Assembly: GCA_021234155.1 (NCBI GenBank)
Contig: JAJEKV010000002.1
Span: 13,925,428 to 13,989,427 of the forward strand
From: Isoetes taiwanensis
Taxonomy: Eukaryota; Streptophyta; Lycopodiopsida; Isoetales; Isoetaceae
Direction of reading: 5' to 3'
Length of the DNA: 64,000 nucleotides
Every line of letters starts with the position of its first letter. Within the stretch, counting starts at the first letter, position 1. Below the pieces are notes generated by a model, which ran no database searches, had not been told where the DNA came from, and saw nothing but the letters and a program-made list of their open reading frames with translations. Made by a program: the position numbers and the translations under genes. This document shows positions 1 through 11,799 of this stretch, piece after piece.

Positions 1-1157
1 CGAACTTCTGCACGGGAGAATTGCATCATGGTTCCTGAGATTGGCGTCTCCGTGGGGTGGGCTGGGACCTGGGGCCTCGGGATCGGTGTTGTATTTAGAT
101 AGTGCAACCCTATTTTGGTCATTTTTATGGTGGGTTTAGCCTATTAGATTATTACATATGGCAGACCTCTATAGATCCTAGATAGCTGATTCTAACTAAA
201 AATTTCTCTATGTTATAGTTAGATTTGGTTCTTTAGTTCTCACATTAGTATATATGGATGATGTATCTCCCATGAACTCCTTGTATACATTGGGAAGGGG
301 TGAGACCCTAAAGCTTTAGTAGTTGATGCTCTAGGTAGCCTCTCTAGCCCTGCTTGTGAATCTTGACTGTGCTGAGAGCCACACGGTTTGTGGGTGAAGG
401 GCGGGCGGCTTATAAGGAGGTTCATGTTGACTCTTGAGAGCGACCCTATGGTGTGTGCTGGGGGTCCTTTGTGATAGGTCCTAATGGCTTGCCAACTGCG
501 TGCCCGGGCAGGGCATGGGCTCGACACTTCGTGAGGTGGTGAATATGACCTTCCAGTAGGTTCAAGTCCAGTCTGGTGATTGGCCCTCTAGTCACCTTAA
601 TTGACTGGCCCAGCCAAAAGATCACGGAGGGAGGTCCTACACACTTATCCCGGGCGGGAGATGTAACCCAGGATATAGCCTGCGGCTATGCATCGATGAC
701 TCTGATCGGTCCCAACACTTTTCGGCCTACTCGCATAAAGTGTACCACGGGGAGGATGGAGTGAACAACCCAGAGCCCATGTTCTTATCGCAGGTAAATC
801 CGTACCATAGATGCGTACTGCCAATGAACTCACGGGAGACCCAAACGTAGTCCATCCCGGTTAATGCGAGGCCTTGGGTGGGATTCCCTATGTGATAATG
901 GCGATCCGTCTATGGATATGTGGAGGACCATCGCCAGCGATAGTGCGTATGATATTGATGTATGTGCACGACGTATATGTTCGTAAGCGTGGAGTAGGCC
1001 GAGAGCGGTGCAGCGACCTTCCACTCTTCCCCACTGGAACCCGTTGCAGTTCGCGGTGTCGTAATGAAGAACCCGTATTAACGCGAGGAGCTGGTATGGG
1101 GATGAACTCCTGGTTGTATCACGGTGAGTGCAGGTATTATCTACAGTGAGACACGTC
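1..1157. other. Non-coding, GC-rich flank of tandem array
   Basis: No gene is recognised here. Open frames are short, overlap on both strands and match no family I know. From about 480 the DNA becomes GC-rich and resembles the composition of the tandem array that follows. It may be transposon or LTR remnant, but no terminal repeats or protein motifs support that. Confidence 0.5.
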
Positions 1158-3116
1158 TAAAGAGTGGGACCCCAAGAGGCGGGATCAAAAGTTCGAGGCA
1201 GCCCTTCCCTGTGGCGCTCCCAGAGCACTGCGCTATCGACTTACCTCGAACCCGGTTCCCCTATCAGGCCGTTGGATCACTCCGTTCGGGGGGCCTCTTC
1301 GGGAAGGCCCAAAGATTTCAGATCGATTAAGGAGAACTTGTCCAATGGCCAGGCGTCCAGAATTGACCTTATAAACAGCGGTGTTTTGTGGTTGAAGACA
1401 TAGGAGGCTGGAATGGCAAATCGACCCTGTCAAAATCGTCGGGTAGTACCCTAGGGAGCAAGTTACAGGTGGGTTTGCAAGAAGAAACACTCCGCCCTCC
1501 GCGGCCGATCCCGCATCCATCCTAGGCCAATTGACTACGAGTGTGATAGAAGTATGAGCTACTGGCTTCTTGGAGGTGAATGCTTGCAGCCACGGAACTT
1601 GAGTCCCCGAGGCAATGTCATTGTCCACGAGTCCGACCATGAGAAACCAAATGCTTGATCCAGGAGAGAATTATTGCGTCCAGGTCCCGAGAACCTTAGG
1701 AGAGAACCGAGGCAAAAGCGACTTCGAGGGGATTTTAGGGTCCGCTCGGCGTCGGCCACCCACTATGTCAAGTCCGCGAGCATAAAGGTCCGGCCCAGAA
1801 TGCAGCGAGAGAGGCCTCCGGCTTATTAAACCACAGTGAGTTGCGGGAACCTAGAAGAGGTTTGCGTTTTGGGGAACGAGACTTTCAGTGCTGTTACGCA
1901 GGACCTGGCGGCTACAACCCGAGAATGCTGAACAAGAGGCCCGGCGGGCCCGGAGTTTGAGCCTGTCCTCCTCCCGATGTGGCAGAAGTGATACCAGAAG
2001 TCGGAAGCGCTTTTGCAGTGGCAAGACATTCATAAATGCATAATTAATGCGGTATGCGAAAATAAATTCTGATTTTTTACCGGTGGTCCCCAATGTCCCT
2101 GAAGCCACACAGCCACAGTGGGACCAAGGGTCTAGGAGTCAAGAGGGTTAAATTAGAGCGGTCAGGCCGGCCCAGATTTGCGAAGTCTTGCTTAGAGCTA
2201 GCTGCCTTCCCAGAGTCGAGCAGGGCCCGGGGACACTGCGGGGATCCCTCCTGAGAAGTCCGGGACCCCAAGAGGATCCAAAGTTCCGGCCTCACAGCAG
2301 CGCTCCCAGAGCTGTGTAACCACCCTCGAACCCGGTTCCCCATCCGTAGTTGGATCCTCCGTTGGGGCCCTCTTGGAGGAGCCCAAAGATTCGAATGGAG
2401 TGGGAGAACTTACCCGAGCACTTGGCGTCTGAGAATTGACGCATAAACCCCTTGATGTTTTGTACGTTGGGGCACTTAGGGAGGCTAGAATGGCAAGCCA
2501 ACCCCATAAATACAAATGCTACTTGATAGGCGAAATTACCTAGGGAGCAAGTTACAAGGTCGGTTTACCGAGAAACTCCGGCCCTGCAGCCGGTATCCAT
2601 CCCATCCTATAGGCCAGTTGACTACGGTGTGATGGTGGTGAGCTACTTTGAAGCTTCTTGGAGGTGGTGGGGTCTTGGCCGCGAACTGATTGAGGGCAAT
2701 AAAGCGCCAGGTCCATTGAAAGCGAGCCAAATCGCTGGTCCGGAGAGGTGCCCAGCAGTCCCGGGCCTTGGGAGGAAATTACAGGGCAAGCGACTTGGGG
2801 GATTTTGGAGTCCCAGCTAAAGCGTCAACACCCCTCCCGTCAAGTGCAGGCATAAGGTCAGTAGAATCGGCAAGGAGGGCCTCAGCAATAAACCACAGTA
2901 TTGGGTTGCAGGGTTCTAGAAGGGTTTGCGTTTGGGGGGCGAGACTTGGTCTGTTGCACTTGGGATATGGCGGCTGCAGCCGAGAAATCTGAGCAAGGGG
3001 AACTGGCGGGCGGAGTTTGGGCCTGTCCTCCTCCGATGTGGCAAGTAGAAAGTCGAGCTTTTTGGTGGCAAGACATTCATAAATTCGTAATTTAATGCAT
3101 TGTCGAAAATAAATTC

Positions 3117-3560
3117 TGATTTTTTGCCAGGTGGATTCCTAATTCATCTCCGACACATAGCCCAATTTTGAATTTTTAGGAGAAGGTCTAGGTCAAAGGG
3201 GTTAGCTAAGGTCAAAGGAATGGAGTTTGTGGGATCGTTGTACTTGGGGTTGACCTTGGGCCAGTTCCCCTATCCGGCCGTTGGGCCTCGTTATACTTGG
3301 TCTAAGATTGCATTGAGAATATAAACCCTTGGGGCGTCATAACTATTAGAATGAAGATAAATGATTATAGAAAAAGCATCATAACTACTAGAATGAAGAT
3401 AAATGATTACAAGAGAAAAGCAAAAAGACTACTTTGCGGGTTGGAGGGGGTTTAGATTTGGTTGCTTGTGATGATGGTTGTGTTTTGATATCAAGGCATA
3501 TGGATAGAGAATGCCCTTGTTCAGCGGTGCTCCCTAAAGCTATTTGACATGGATGGCATA
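3117..3560. repeat. AT-richer block within array, copy 1
   Basis: This block interrupts the tandem array and recurs at about 6110-6540 in the same relative place, after the TTCTGATTTTTTGCC landmark. It contains two internal ~45-bp repeats (GCATCATAACTA followed by TAGAATGAAGATAAATGATT). The two copies share the same internal order, so a multi-unit segment was duplicated as a higher-order repeat. No coding capacity is seen. Confidence 0.75.
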
Positions 3561-6109
3561 ATTAACTTGTAATGAGGCCGAATTGGGGGCAGCGGCTTTC
3601 GGGGATTTTACGGTCCCAGCTCGGCATCAACACCCCCCACTCCCGCGTCAAGTCCGCGGCGCCAAAGGTCCCGGCGAATCGACAAGGAGAGGCCTCGGAC
3701 GTAAACCACGTGGGTTGCCGAGTTCCTAGAAGGGTTTGCGTTTTGGGGCGAGACTTGGTCATTGCATTGGGACTGGCCAAACTGCGGCCAAAGAATCTGA
3801 ACAAGGGGAACCGCGGGCGGAGTTTGGGCCTGTCCTCCTCCCAGATGTAGCAAGTAGAAGTCGGGGGCTTTGCGGTGGCAAGACATTCATAAATTCGCAA
3901 TTAATGCATTGTGCAAAATAAATTCTGATTTTTTGCCGGTGGATTCTAATTCATCTCAACACACAGCCCAATTTTGAAATTTTACGGACAAGGTCTAGGT
4001 CAAAGGGTTAGCATTAGAGCGGTCGGGGCAGCCCGTTCTTGGGGTTGGGCAATCGGTGGCACCCTTCCCAAGTCAAGCGAGGCGGGGACCTTTGGGGGAT
4101 CCCCTCACAAGAGGGGAGAGTCCCAGGACCCCAAGAGGCGGAATCCAAAAAAAGTTCCGGTTGAGGCAGCCCTTCATGGCGCTCCCCGGCGGGCTGCGCT
4201 AATGACCACCCTCCGGGCCGGTTCCCCTCGACCATTGGATCCTCGGTTCGGGGCCCTCTTGAGGAAGGCCCAAAAGATTCGAGATCGGTCAGGAGAACTT
4301 GCCAAACCGCGGAAATCGTCGAAAAGAGTCGGCCTTGTATAAACCGCGGTGTTTTGTCGTTTGAGACGCAGGGGAGGCTCGGGAATGGCAAATCAACCAC
4401 CGCCAAATCGTCACGGAATGGCGAAATTTCCCACGGTTTCTGATATCCGCATCCACATCCTAGGCCAATTGACTACGGTGTGATGGAAGTGAGCTACTTT
4501 AAACTTCTTGGAGGTCGGGTGGTCTTCTGGCCACGGAACTTGGTCCCCGAGGGGGCAATGTCGGCGTTAGGTCCATTGGCAGATCCAAATCGCGATTCGG
4601 GTCTGGAGAGGGAGGTGGCAGGCGTCCCCGGGGGCCTTGGGGAGAGGAAGTTCGGGGCAAAACAGCTTAGGGGGGATTTTAGGGTCCCGCTCGGCGCCAA
4701 CACCCCCCCACTCCGTCAGAGTCCTTGGCGCAAGGTCGGCGAATCGACAGGGAGAGGGCCTCCGGCGTAAACCACGTTGGTTTGCGGGTTCTAGAAGGGT
4801 TTTGCGTTTTGGGGGCGAGACTTGAGTACATTGCGCAGGACCTGTCGAAAAAAGCAGCCAGAATCTCTGAGCAAAGGGAGGCGGAGGGCGGAGTTTGGGC
4901 CTGTCCTCCTCCCGATGTGGCAGAAGTAGAAGTCAGGCGCTTTTGCGATGGCAAGACATTCATAAATTACTAATTAATGCATTGTCACGAAAATAAATTC
5001 TGATTTTTTGCCAGGTGAATTCTAATTCATCTCGACACGACCCAATTTTGAAATTTTGGGACAAGGTCTAGGTCAAAGGGTTAGCATTAGAATGGTCGGG
5101 GCAGCCCGTTGCGGGGGGAACAGGTGCGGCACCCTTCCCAACTCAAATGAGGCGGGGACCTTGCGGGGATCCCTCACAAGAGGGGAGAGTCCGGACCCCA
5201 AGAGGCGGGATCAAAAAAGTTCCCCAGGCAGACCCTTCTGGCCGCTCCCGGGGCTGCGCTAATGACCACCCTCCCGGGCAGGTTCCCCTATCCGGCCGTT
5301 GGATCCTCCGTTCGGGGCCCCTCTTGGGGAAGGCCCAAAAGATTCGGATCGGTCAGGAGAACTTGCCAAACCCCGGAGGCGTCTGAGGTCGGCCTTGTAT
5401 AAACCGGTGTTTTGTCGTTGGGCACGGGGAGACTCGAGAATAACCGTCGACCACTGCCAAATCGTCCGGAATGGCGAAATTACCCTAGGGAGCAAGTTAC
5501 AAGGTCGGTTTTGCAAAAGAAAGAAACACTCACGCCCTCCACGACAGTATCCCGCATCCACATCCTAGGCCAATTGACTACGAGTGTGATGGAAGTGAGC
5601 TACTTTGGCGCTTCTTGGAGGTCGGGTGGTCTTTTGGCCACGGAACTTGGTCCCCAGGGCAATGTCGATGCCTGAGTCCATTAGCAGAGCCAAATCGCGA
5701 TTCCGGAGAGGGGAGGTCGCCCGTCCGTCCCCAGGGCCTTGGGGAGAGGAAATTCGGGGCAAGCAGCTTCCGGGGGGATTTTAGGGTCCCCGCTCTGGCG
5801 TCAACACCCCCACTCCACGTCAAGTCACGGCGCAAGGTCCCGGCCGAATCTGACAAGGAGAGGGCCTCAAACGTAAACCCCCAGTGGGTTGCCGGGTTCT
5901 AGAAGGGTTTGCGTTTTGGGGGCGGGACTTGGTCTGTTGCACTTGGGACCTGGCGAGAAGCTGCCCGAGAATACGAACAAGAGGAACCCGGCGGAGCGGA
6001 GTTTGGGCCTGTCCTCCTCCCGATGTGGCAAATAGAAGTCGGGGCGCTTTGCGGTGGCAAGACATTCATAAATTAAATAATTTATGCATTGTGCGAAAAT
6101 AAATTCTGA

Positions 6110-6540
6110 TTTTTGCCGGTTTGGATTCCTAATTCATCTCCGACACATAGCCCAATTTTCGAATTTTTAGGAGAAGGTCTACGTCAAAGGGTTAGCTAAG
6201 GTCAAAGGAATGGAGTTTGTGGGATCGTTGTACTTGGGGTTGACCTTGGTGGCTGGGCGTTATACTTGGTCTAAGATTGCATTGAGAATATAAGCATCAT
6301 AACTATTAGAATGAAGATAAATGATTCTGAGAAAAGCATCATAACTACTAGAATGAAGATAAATGATTACGAGAAAAGCAAAAAGACTACTACTTGGGTT
6401 GGGGGGCTAGATTTGGTTGCTTGTGATGATGGTTGTGTTTTGATTATCAAGGCATATGGATAGAGAGAATGCCCTTGTTCAACGGACTTGCTCCCTAAAG
6501 TTATTTGACATGGATGGCATAATTAACTTGTAATGAACTG
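6110..6540. repeat. AT-richer block within array, copy 2
   Basis: Second copy of the block at 3117-3560, about 3.0 kb downstream. It has the same paired GCATCATAACTA elements and ends with the same ATTAACTTGTAATGA sequence. The ~3 kb distance is the length of the higher-order unit. Confidence 0.75.
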
Positions 6541-6563
6541 AATTCCCGGGGCAAAAGCGACTT

Positions 6564-7195
6564 TTGGGGATTTTAGGGTCCCGCTCTCGCATCAACACCC
6601 CCCACTCCACGTCAAGACACGGCGCAAGGTCCCGGCCAAATTTGACAAGGAGAGGGCCTCCGAAACGTAAACCCTGTGAGTTGCCAGGTTCTAGAAGGGT
6701 TTTCGTTTTGGGGGCCGAGTTTTGGTCTTCTAGCCACAGAACTTGGTCCCTAGGGCAATGTCGACGTTCTGAGTCCATTGGCAGAGCCAAATCGCCCGAT
6801 TCCGAGAGGGAGGTTGCGTCCGTTCCCAGGGCCTTAGGGAGAGGAAATGGGGCAAGCAGTTTCGGGGGGATTTTAGGGTCCGTGCTCTGGCGTCAACACC
6901 CCCACTCCACGTCAAGTCACGGCGCAAGGTCCCGGCCAAATCTGACAAGGAGAGGGCCTCCGAAACGTAAACCCTGTGAGTTGCCAGGTTCTAGAAGGGT
7001 TTGCATTTTGGGGGCCGAGTTTTGGCCTTCTGGCCACAGAACTTGGTCCCTAGGGCAATGTCGACGTTAAGAGTCCATTGGCAGAGCCAAATCATGGTTC
7101 GGGAGAGGGGAGTGTCGCCCGTCCGGGTCCGAGGGGCCTTAGGGAGAGGAAATTGGAAAGCGGCTTAGGGATTTTTAGGGTCCGTTAACAAGGCG
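6564..7195. repeat. ~300-bp subrepeats inside the array
   Basis: The segment with CAACACCCCC, GGAGAGGGCCTCC, GTTGCCAGGTTCTAGAAGGG and ACAGAACTTGGTCCC is repeated at a ~300-bp period, starting near 6571, 6871 and 7167. The first two copies are close to identical, including CGAAACGTAAACCCTGTGAG, so this local duplication is younger than the main array. Confidence 0.8.
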
Positions 7196-8180
7196 TCAAC
7201 ACCCCCACTCCACATCAAGTCATGGCGAAGGTCCCGCCAAATCGACAAGGAGAGGGCCTCCCGTCGTAAACCACAATGAGTTGCCGGGTTCTAGAAGGGT
7301 TTGTGTTTTGGGGCCGAGTCTTGTCTGCGATTGCATTGGGACCTAGCCGAGAAGTTGGCCCAGAGAATGCGAACAGCAATAGGAACTGACGGAATGGAGT
7401 TTGGGCCTGTCCTCCTCCCGATGTGGCAATTAGAAGTCGGGGGGCGCTTTTGCAGTGGCAAGACATTCATAAATTCGTAATTAATGCATTGTACGAAAAT
7501 AAATTCTGATTTTTTGCCCGGCTGGATTCCTAATTCATCTCCAGCACACCCCCATTTTTGGAATTTTTGGGAGAAGGTTTAGGTCAAAGGGTTAGCATTA
7601 GAGCGGTCGGGGCGGCGGTTGCGGGAGGCAACCAAGGCGGCACCCTCCCCAAGTCAAGCGAGGCCCGGACCTTGCAGGGGATCCCTCACAAGAGGGAGAG
7701 TCCGGACCCGGGCGGGATCCAAAAAGTTCGGGCAGCCCTTTCTTTCGGCGCTCCCTCCCTCGGGGGCATGCGCTAATGACCACCCTCCGGGCCCGGTTCC
7801 CCTATCCGGCCGTTGGATCCTCCGTTCGAGGGCCCCTCTTAGGGGAAGGCCTCCGGGACTTGTCTAAATAAGCCTAGGGACAAACTTTAATGAGCATCAC
7901 ATTTAAAAAAGACGTAAAAAAAAATATAAAGTCCATAACGTCGCTATAACAAAATACGTCGCGTGGACGTCGCATGCGACGTGCGACGTTCTGTAATTTT
8001 TTGAAACCACGCGCGGCCGGCTTTCCCGCACATTTTCTTTTCGCTTCCTCTTCGAGCTTTTTGGGCGATCTGTGGCGCTACTACCCTGATCGACCTGCAA
8101 GCAACTATTCTAAGGTTAGTACATCATATTTTTTAGATTGAATAGGTTTTTTGGATTGAAAGGTGCATGCCTAACCTAGG

Positions 8181-9110
8181 TTTTTTGTGTTCTTCATTTT
8201 TCTTCTTCTCTCATTTCTTCTCATTTCTTCTCTTCTATTCTTTCCCCTTCCTTTCTTCTTTCCTTCTCTTCTTCTCTCTTCTTCTTCTTCTTCTCTTCTT
8301 CTCTCATTTCTTCTCTTCTTCTCTCATTTCTCTTCATATTTCTCTTCTTTTCTTCTCTTCTTTCCCTTCTCTTCTTTCTTCTTCGATGATTCTCTCATTT
8401 CTTCTCATTTCTTCTCTTCTTCTCTCATTTCTCTTCTTTCCTTCTCTTCTTCTCTCTTCTTCTTCTCTTCTTCTCTCATTTCTTCTCATTTCTTCTCTTC
8501 TTCTCTCATTTCTCTTCATATTTCGTTTCCTTCCCTTCTTCCCTTCTCTTATTTCTTCCTTTCTTCCTCCTTCTATTCTTTCTCTTCCCCTTCGATTCTA
8601 TTCTTCTCTTCTCTTATTCTATTCTTCTCGATTCTATTCTTCTCTTCTCTTATTCTATTCTATTCTTCTCTTCTCTTATTCTTATTCTCTTATTCCCTTC
8701 TCTTATTCGATTCTATTCTTCTCTTCTCTTCGATTCTATTCTTCCTTTCTCTTCTTCCCTTCTTCGATTCGTTCTTCTTCTCTTATTTTTTTATCTCTTT
8801 TTTCCTTCTCTTATTTTTCTCTTCATATTTCTTTTCCTTCCCTTCTTCCTCCTTCTATTCTTTCTCTTCCCCTTGATTCTATTCTTCTCTTCCCCCCCCC
8901 CCCCATCATTTCTTCTTCTCTCCTTCCGTGCTTTCCCTTCCCATCTTGACCCTTCCCTTATTTCTTCTCCCCCCTTCTCTTGTTTCTTCCACCCTTATCT
9001 TCTTCTTGATTATTTTTTTTTTTTCTTGATTTTCTATTTTTCCACTTTAGTTTTTTTTTTATTTTTTCGATCTTCTTCTTCTTTTTGTTCTTATTCTTTT
9101 TAACTTTTTG
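8181..9110. repeat. ~0.9 kb pyrimidine tract (CTT/TCTCATT-rich)
   Basis: The plus strand is almost purely T and C for about 800 bp, made of interleaved TTCTTC, TCTCATTTCTTC and ATTCTATTCTTCTC units. It includes a run of about 14 C near 8893 and ends in poly-T with scattered CTTC. Long open frames across it encode only Ser/Leu/Phe/Ile and are low-complexity artefacts. Confidence 0.95.
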
Positions 9111-9227
9111 TTGCGGGTTTGGCATTTGTCCTTTTTATTTGGGCCCGGCGGATCTTATGCAGATAATTCTTCATTTGGTAAGTTCATCACACTTGCATTT
9201 TTTATAGCTTTAAATAGGTTAAAAAAA

Positions 9228-9790
9228 ATTGACCAGTGGCTTGTTCAAGAACGCAGGTCGGCTCCACCTAGAGTGGAGAGGACCATGTGTACGGGTTCGA
9301 AGTCCACTTCCACTATGATCAACTTTTATTTTCCTAGGTTAAGGAGTGGCTTGTTCAAGGGCACGGTCGGCTCCACCTAGAGTGGAGAGGATCACTTACC
9401 CGGGTTCAAGTCGACTTCGACTTTTTATTTGTTAGGTCTAAAATAAAATTGTAGTGGCTTGTCAAGGGCACGGTCGGCTCCATCTTGCATGGAGAGGACC
9501 AGATGTCCGGGTCCAAGTCCACTTTTCTTCTCATTCTTAGGTAGAGGTGGCTACGGCAAGGACATGGTCGGCTCCACCGCGAGTGGAGAGGACCAAGTGT
9601 TCGGGCCTTAGTTCACGTTCATTGTCAGTTTTAGCTAGAGGTAGCTAGGGCAAGGACATGGGGAGGGGACCAGATGTTCGGGCCCTAGTCCCACATTTCT
9701 TATTATTTTTGTTAGGTAGAGGTGGCTAGGGAAAGGGCATGGTCGACTCCACCATGAGTGGGGAGGACCACGTGTTCGGGTCCTAATCAT
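9228..9790 (+). repeat. Six-copy tandem array of tRNA-like ~90-110 bp units
   Basis: Units start near 9236, 9345, 9454, 9543, 9637 and 9720. Each has an A-box-like AGTGGCTTGTTCAAGGGCA, then GGCTCCAC-loop-GTGGAG, which folds as a perfect short hairpin, then GAGGACCA and a B-box-like CGGGTTCAAGTCC about 55 nt after the A-box. Copies 1-3 keep the A-box, hairpin and B-box best. Copies 4-6 have decayed B-boxes (GGGCCTTAGTTC, GGGCCCTAGTCC), and copy 5 has lost the hairpin. The layout resembles tRNA-derived SINE heads in tandem, but I find no full tRNA cloverleaf. Confidence 0.7.
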
Positions 9791-9909
9791 ACTCTAGCCT
9801 AATCCAGCCGATCTAATCTAGTCTATCTAGCTTATTCCATCAGTCCAAAGCCTCCTCTATTATCTAGCCAAATCTAGCTTTTGATCCGAGTAAGGGTCTA
9901 TTCGCACCC

Positions 9910-11050
9910 ATGATCTGGTGCAAGGAACTTGGAGGGGGATTTCAACAGGTAAATATATATCCACTACGTACCAAACATTTCTTTGGTTGCAGCATGTTAA
10001 AGATGCTCATTCTCTTATTACTTCCCAGGTCAAGAAGTGGAGCAACGGACTCTAACGTTCAAGATCGCGACGATCATCATAGGGTTCGAGATCCCAAGAA
10101 CATCGCGGAATTGCCCTCGACTTGGAGAGGTCCGGATCCGACGGCGTCGTGTCCTTTGAAGAAGAGCGTCCATTTAAACTTTGTTTTAGACACGTAAGTC
10201 TTTGTTTTAGAAAAAATAAAGAAGTTTAAGCGGAAGAAGCTCACCGATGATGGGCGAGCTTCTACGAAAAAAGGAGGTACATGACCTAGTCATAGTCTTG
10301 TTTTTATTATTTTAATATTGCGTTGATCTATCGATTTATGTCAAAGGCAAAGAGTGGTCAAGGAACTGAAGACGACTTGCGAAAAAGTTGGAGGCGATTG
10401 GTCAAAAGTCCCTAAACCACTTAATCTCCACAAGGAAGATATCAAGGTATTTCTTATTTTTTTTGCCATTCGTTCAATTTAACTTGTGATAATGTTGTGT
10501 GCCTTGCAATCCAGTTGCATTCGGACGTGCAAAGGATCGGAAGTAAACATAGAGCTCGGGACCGACAAAGCAAAGCAAGCGCAAGTGAACGACATCCGTC
10601 TCATTTGGGCTCCAAATGGCCGGAAAAGGGTTTCGCCATAGATTCGTAAGAGCTATATTAGTTCACATTAATTTTAATAAGAACTTTAAATGTCATTAGC
10701 TAATACTCGTTATATTGTCATAGACCTGGCTATACGGGTTTCCCCCTAGCAAGGAGCACGTACAAATAGCCACGGAACGTGGAGCTGTTTATCTGTATCA
10801 ACAGTTATACGAAGAGGGAACTGTCCCACATCACGGGAATGCCAATGTGCGTTGTAGAAAATTATTATAATTCTATGAACTACATTAATGCCATATTCTT
10901 TTGGTTTTATAGGAAGCGATGGAGATGAATCAAGCCCTAGGCGAGGACATGGGGCGCCCGCCAGGCCGGGATCTCGCAAACTATAGTGGAGGGCCATCCA
11001 ATCGCAACCCCGAATCGGATGACTACTCTACTGAATCTGACAGAGATTAG
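9910..11050 (+). pseudogene. Broken multi-exon ORF inside CACTA-like element
   Basis: Short open segments are separated by plausible intron borders. 9910-9948 encodes MIWCKELGGGFQQ before GTAAATAT. A segment around 10350-10446 encodes KELKTTCEKVGGDWSKVPK before GTATTTC. The best-preserved part reads TWLYGFPPSKEHVQIATERG, continues to a QLYEEGTVPHHGNAN-like end near 10852, then, after a short intron, reaches ESDDYSTESDRD and a stop at 11050. In-frame stops break the middle. I do not recognise the family; the position inside a CACTA-like element suggests an element-encoded protein, but no transposase domain can be named. Confidence 0.35.
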
Positions 11051-11087
11051 CTCTAGGCTAAAAGGGTGGATACTCCCCTTAACGAGT

Positions 11088-11238
11088 CTTTTGTGATTAT
11101 TTAAAAATATAAATACAATTCACTTTTGTGATTATTTAAAAATATAAATATAAAAATACTTTTGTGATTATTTAAAAATATAAATATAAAAATACTTTTG
11201 TGATTATTTAAAAATATAAATATAAAAATATAAATGCT
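11088..11238. repeat. Four ~37-bp AT-rich tandem repeats
   Basis: The unit CTTTTGTGATTATTTAAAAA followed by TATAAATATAAAAATA is repeated four times from about 11088, with minor changes in the first copy. It lies between the broken exons and the G-box-rich end of the CACTA-like element. Confidence 0.9.
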
Positions 11239-11317
11239 CTTTTGCTCCTTGTACATCATATTGTAATAATTATCTAAGCCAAACATTTTTTTTATTTTTT
11301 TTTTTATTTTTTTCCCT

Positions 11318-11760
11318 TCACGTCGCATGCGACGTATCCACGTGGCTTTTTTATTGCCACGTGGCTTTTCTAATTACACGTGGATTTTCATAATTTTTTT
11401 GCGTGACGTCGCATGCGACGTATACACGTGGCTTTTACGGCACACGTGGATTTTTTTTTATATTCCACGTGTATATTCCACGTGTATATTCCACGTGTCA
11501 CGTCGCATGCGACGTATACACGTGGCTTTTACGCCACACGTGAATTTTTTTGGTATTCCACGTGTATATTCCACGTGTATATTCCACGTGTTTATTCCAC
11601 GTGTCTCGTCGCATCGGCGTGCGTATCGCGTCTGCGTCCGCGTCGTATCACGTCTGCCCGGCGTCGCATCGCGACGCCGCGTCGCATCGCGGCGATGTCT
11701 CCAGCGGCGTCACGTGTCACGTCACGTCCGTCGTCGCGTCGCATAGACGTGACCTAGACG
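11318..11760. repeat. Subterminal repeats with 15 CACGTG motifs
   Basis: Within about 440 bp I count fifteen CACGTG hexamers (G-boxes), mostly as TTCCACGTGTATA or TACACGTGGCTTTTACG. There are also three perfect 16-bp palindromes ACGTCGCATGCGACGT near 11321, 11406 and 11500. The right part grades into CpG-rich CGTCGC repeats up to the element end. CACTA transposases bind arrays of short subterminal repeats, so this is the likely primary role. In plants G-boxes are also bound by bZIP and bHLH factors. Confidence 0.85.
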
Positions 11761-11799
11761 TCGCTATAGACGTCGCTAAATGACCTTTCTCCTGTTGTG

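Larger units (their letters stand above)
1158..7858. repeat. Degenerate ~1.1 kb tandem repeat array
   Basis: The same ordered set of landmarks recurs through this stretch. The landmark GCCTGTCCTCCTCC followed by GACATTCATAAAT occurs near 1961, 3021, 3828, 4899, 6007 and 7405. The landmark GACCCCAAGAGG (or a decayed form) occurs near 1166, 2268, 4125, 5192 and 7700. CCAATTGACTACG-like sequence occurs near 1528, 2612, 4463 and 5570. Spacing is usually 1.06-1.11 kb, with shorter and longer units from deletions and insertions. Units differ by many substitutions and small indels, so the array is old or fast decaying. The DNA is clearly more GC-rich than the rest of the window and has no long conserved frame, so I read it as satellite-like non-coding DNA. 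It ends abruptly near 7858. Confidence 0.85.
7890..11799. mobile_element. CACTA-like DNA transposon, decayed
   Basis: Read on the minus strand, the right end at 11799 begins CACAACAGGAGAAAGG and continues with CATTTAGCGACGTC. This resembles CACTA (En/Spm) termini, which begin CACTACAAGAAAA and often run into TTTAGCGACG. Next to the end is a dense subterminal region built from ACGTCGCATGCGACGT palindromes and CACGTG motifs, as expected for CACTA subterminal repeats. The same palindrome occurs near 7968, close to the proposed left end, which ties the two sides together. A clean left terminus and a 3-bp target duplication are not visible, so the left end is probably decayed or lost. The inside holds a CT tract, a tRNA-like array and broken exons. 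Confidence 0.5.

Noticed and set aside
540-640. Possible tRNA gene (GGTTCAAGTCCAGTCTGG)
   Set aside because: A B-box-like match exists, but no A-box or cloverleaf can be drawn around it.
6564-7070. 168-codon plus-strand frame with a repeated ARSRPNLTRRGPPKRKP block
   Set aside because: It follows the 300-bp subrepeats of the satellite-like array and is not conserved in other array units.
1158-7858. Ribosomal DNA spacer
   Set aside because: The GC-rich 1.1 kb repeats recall spacer subrepeats, but no rRNA sequence is present anywhere in the window.
8167-9103. Long Leu/Ser/Phe open frames of 229-260 codons
   Set aside because: They lie entirely in a CT-rich simple-sequence tract; several frames are open at once and composition is low complexity.
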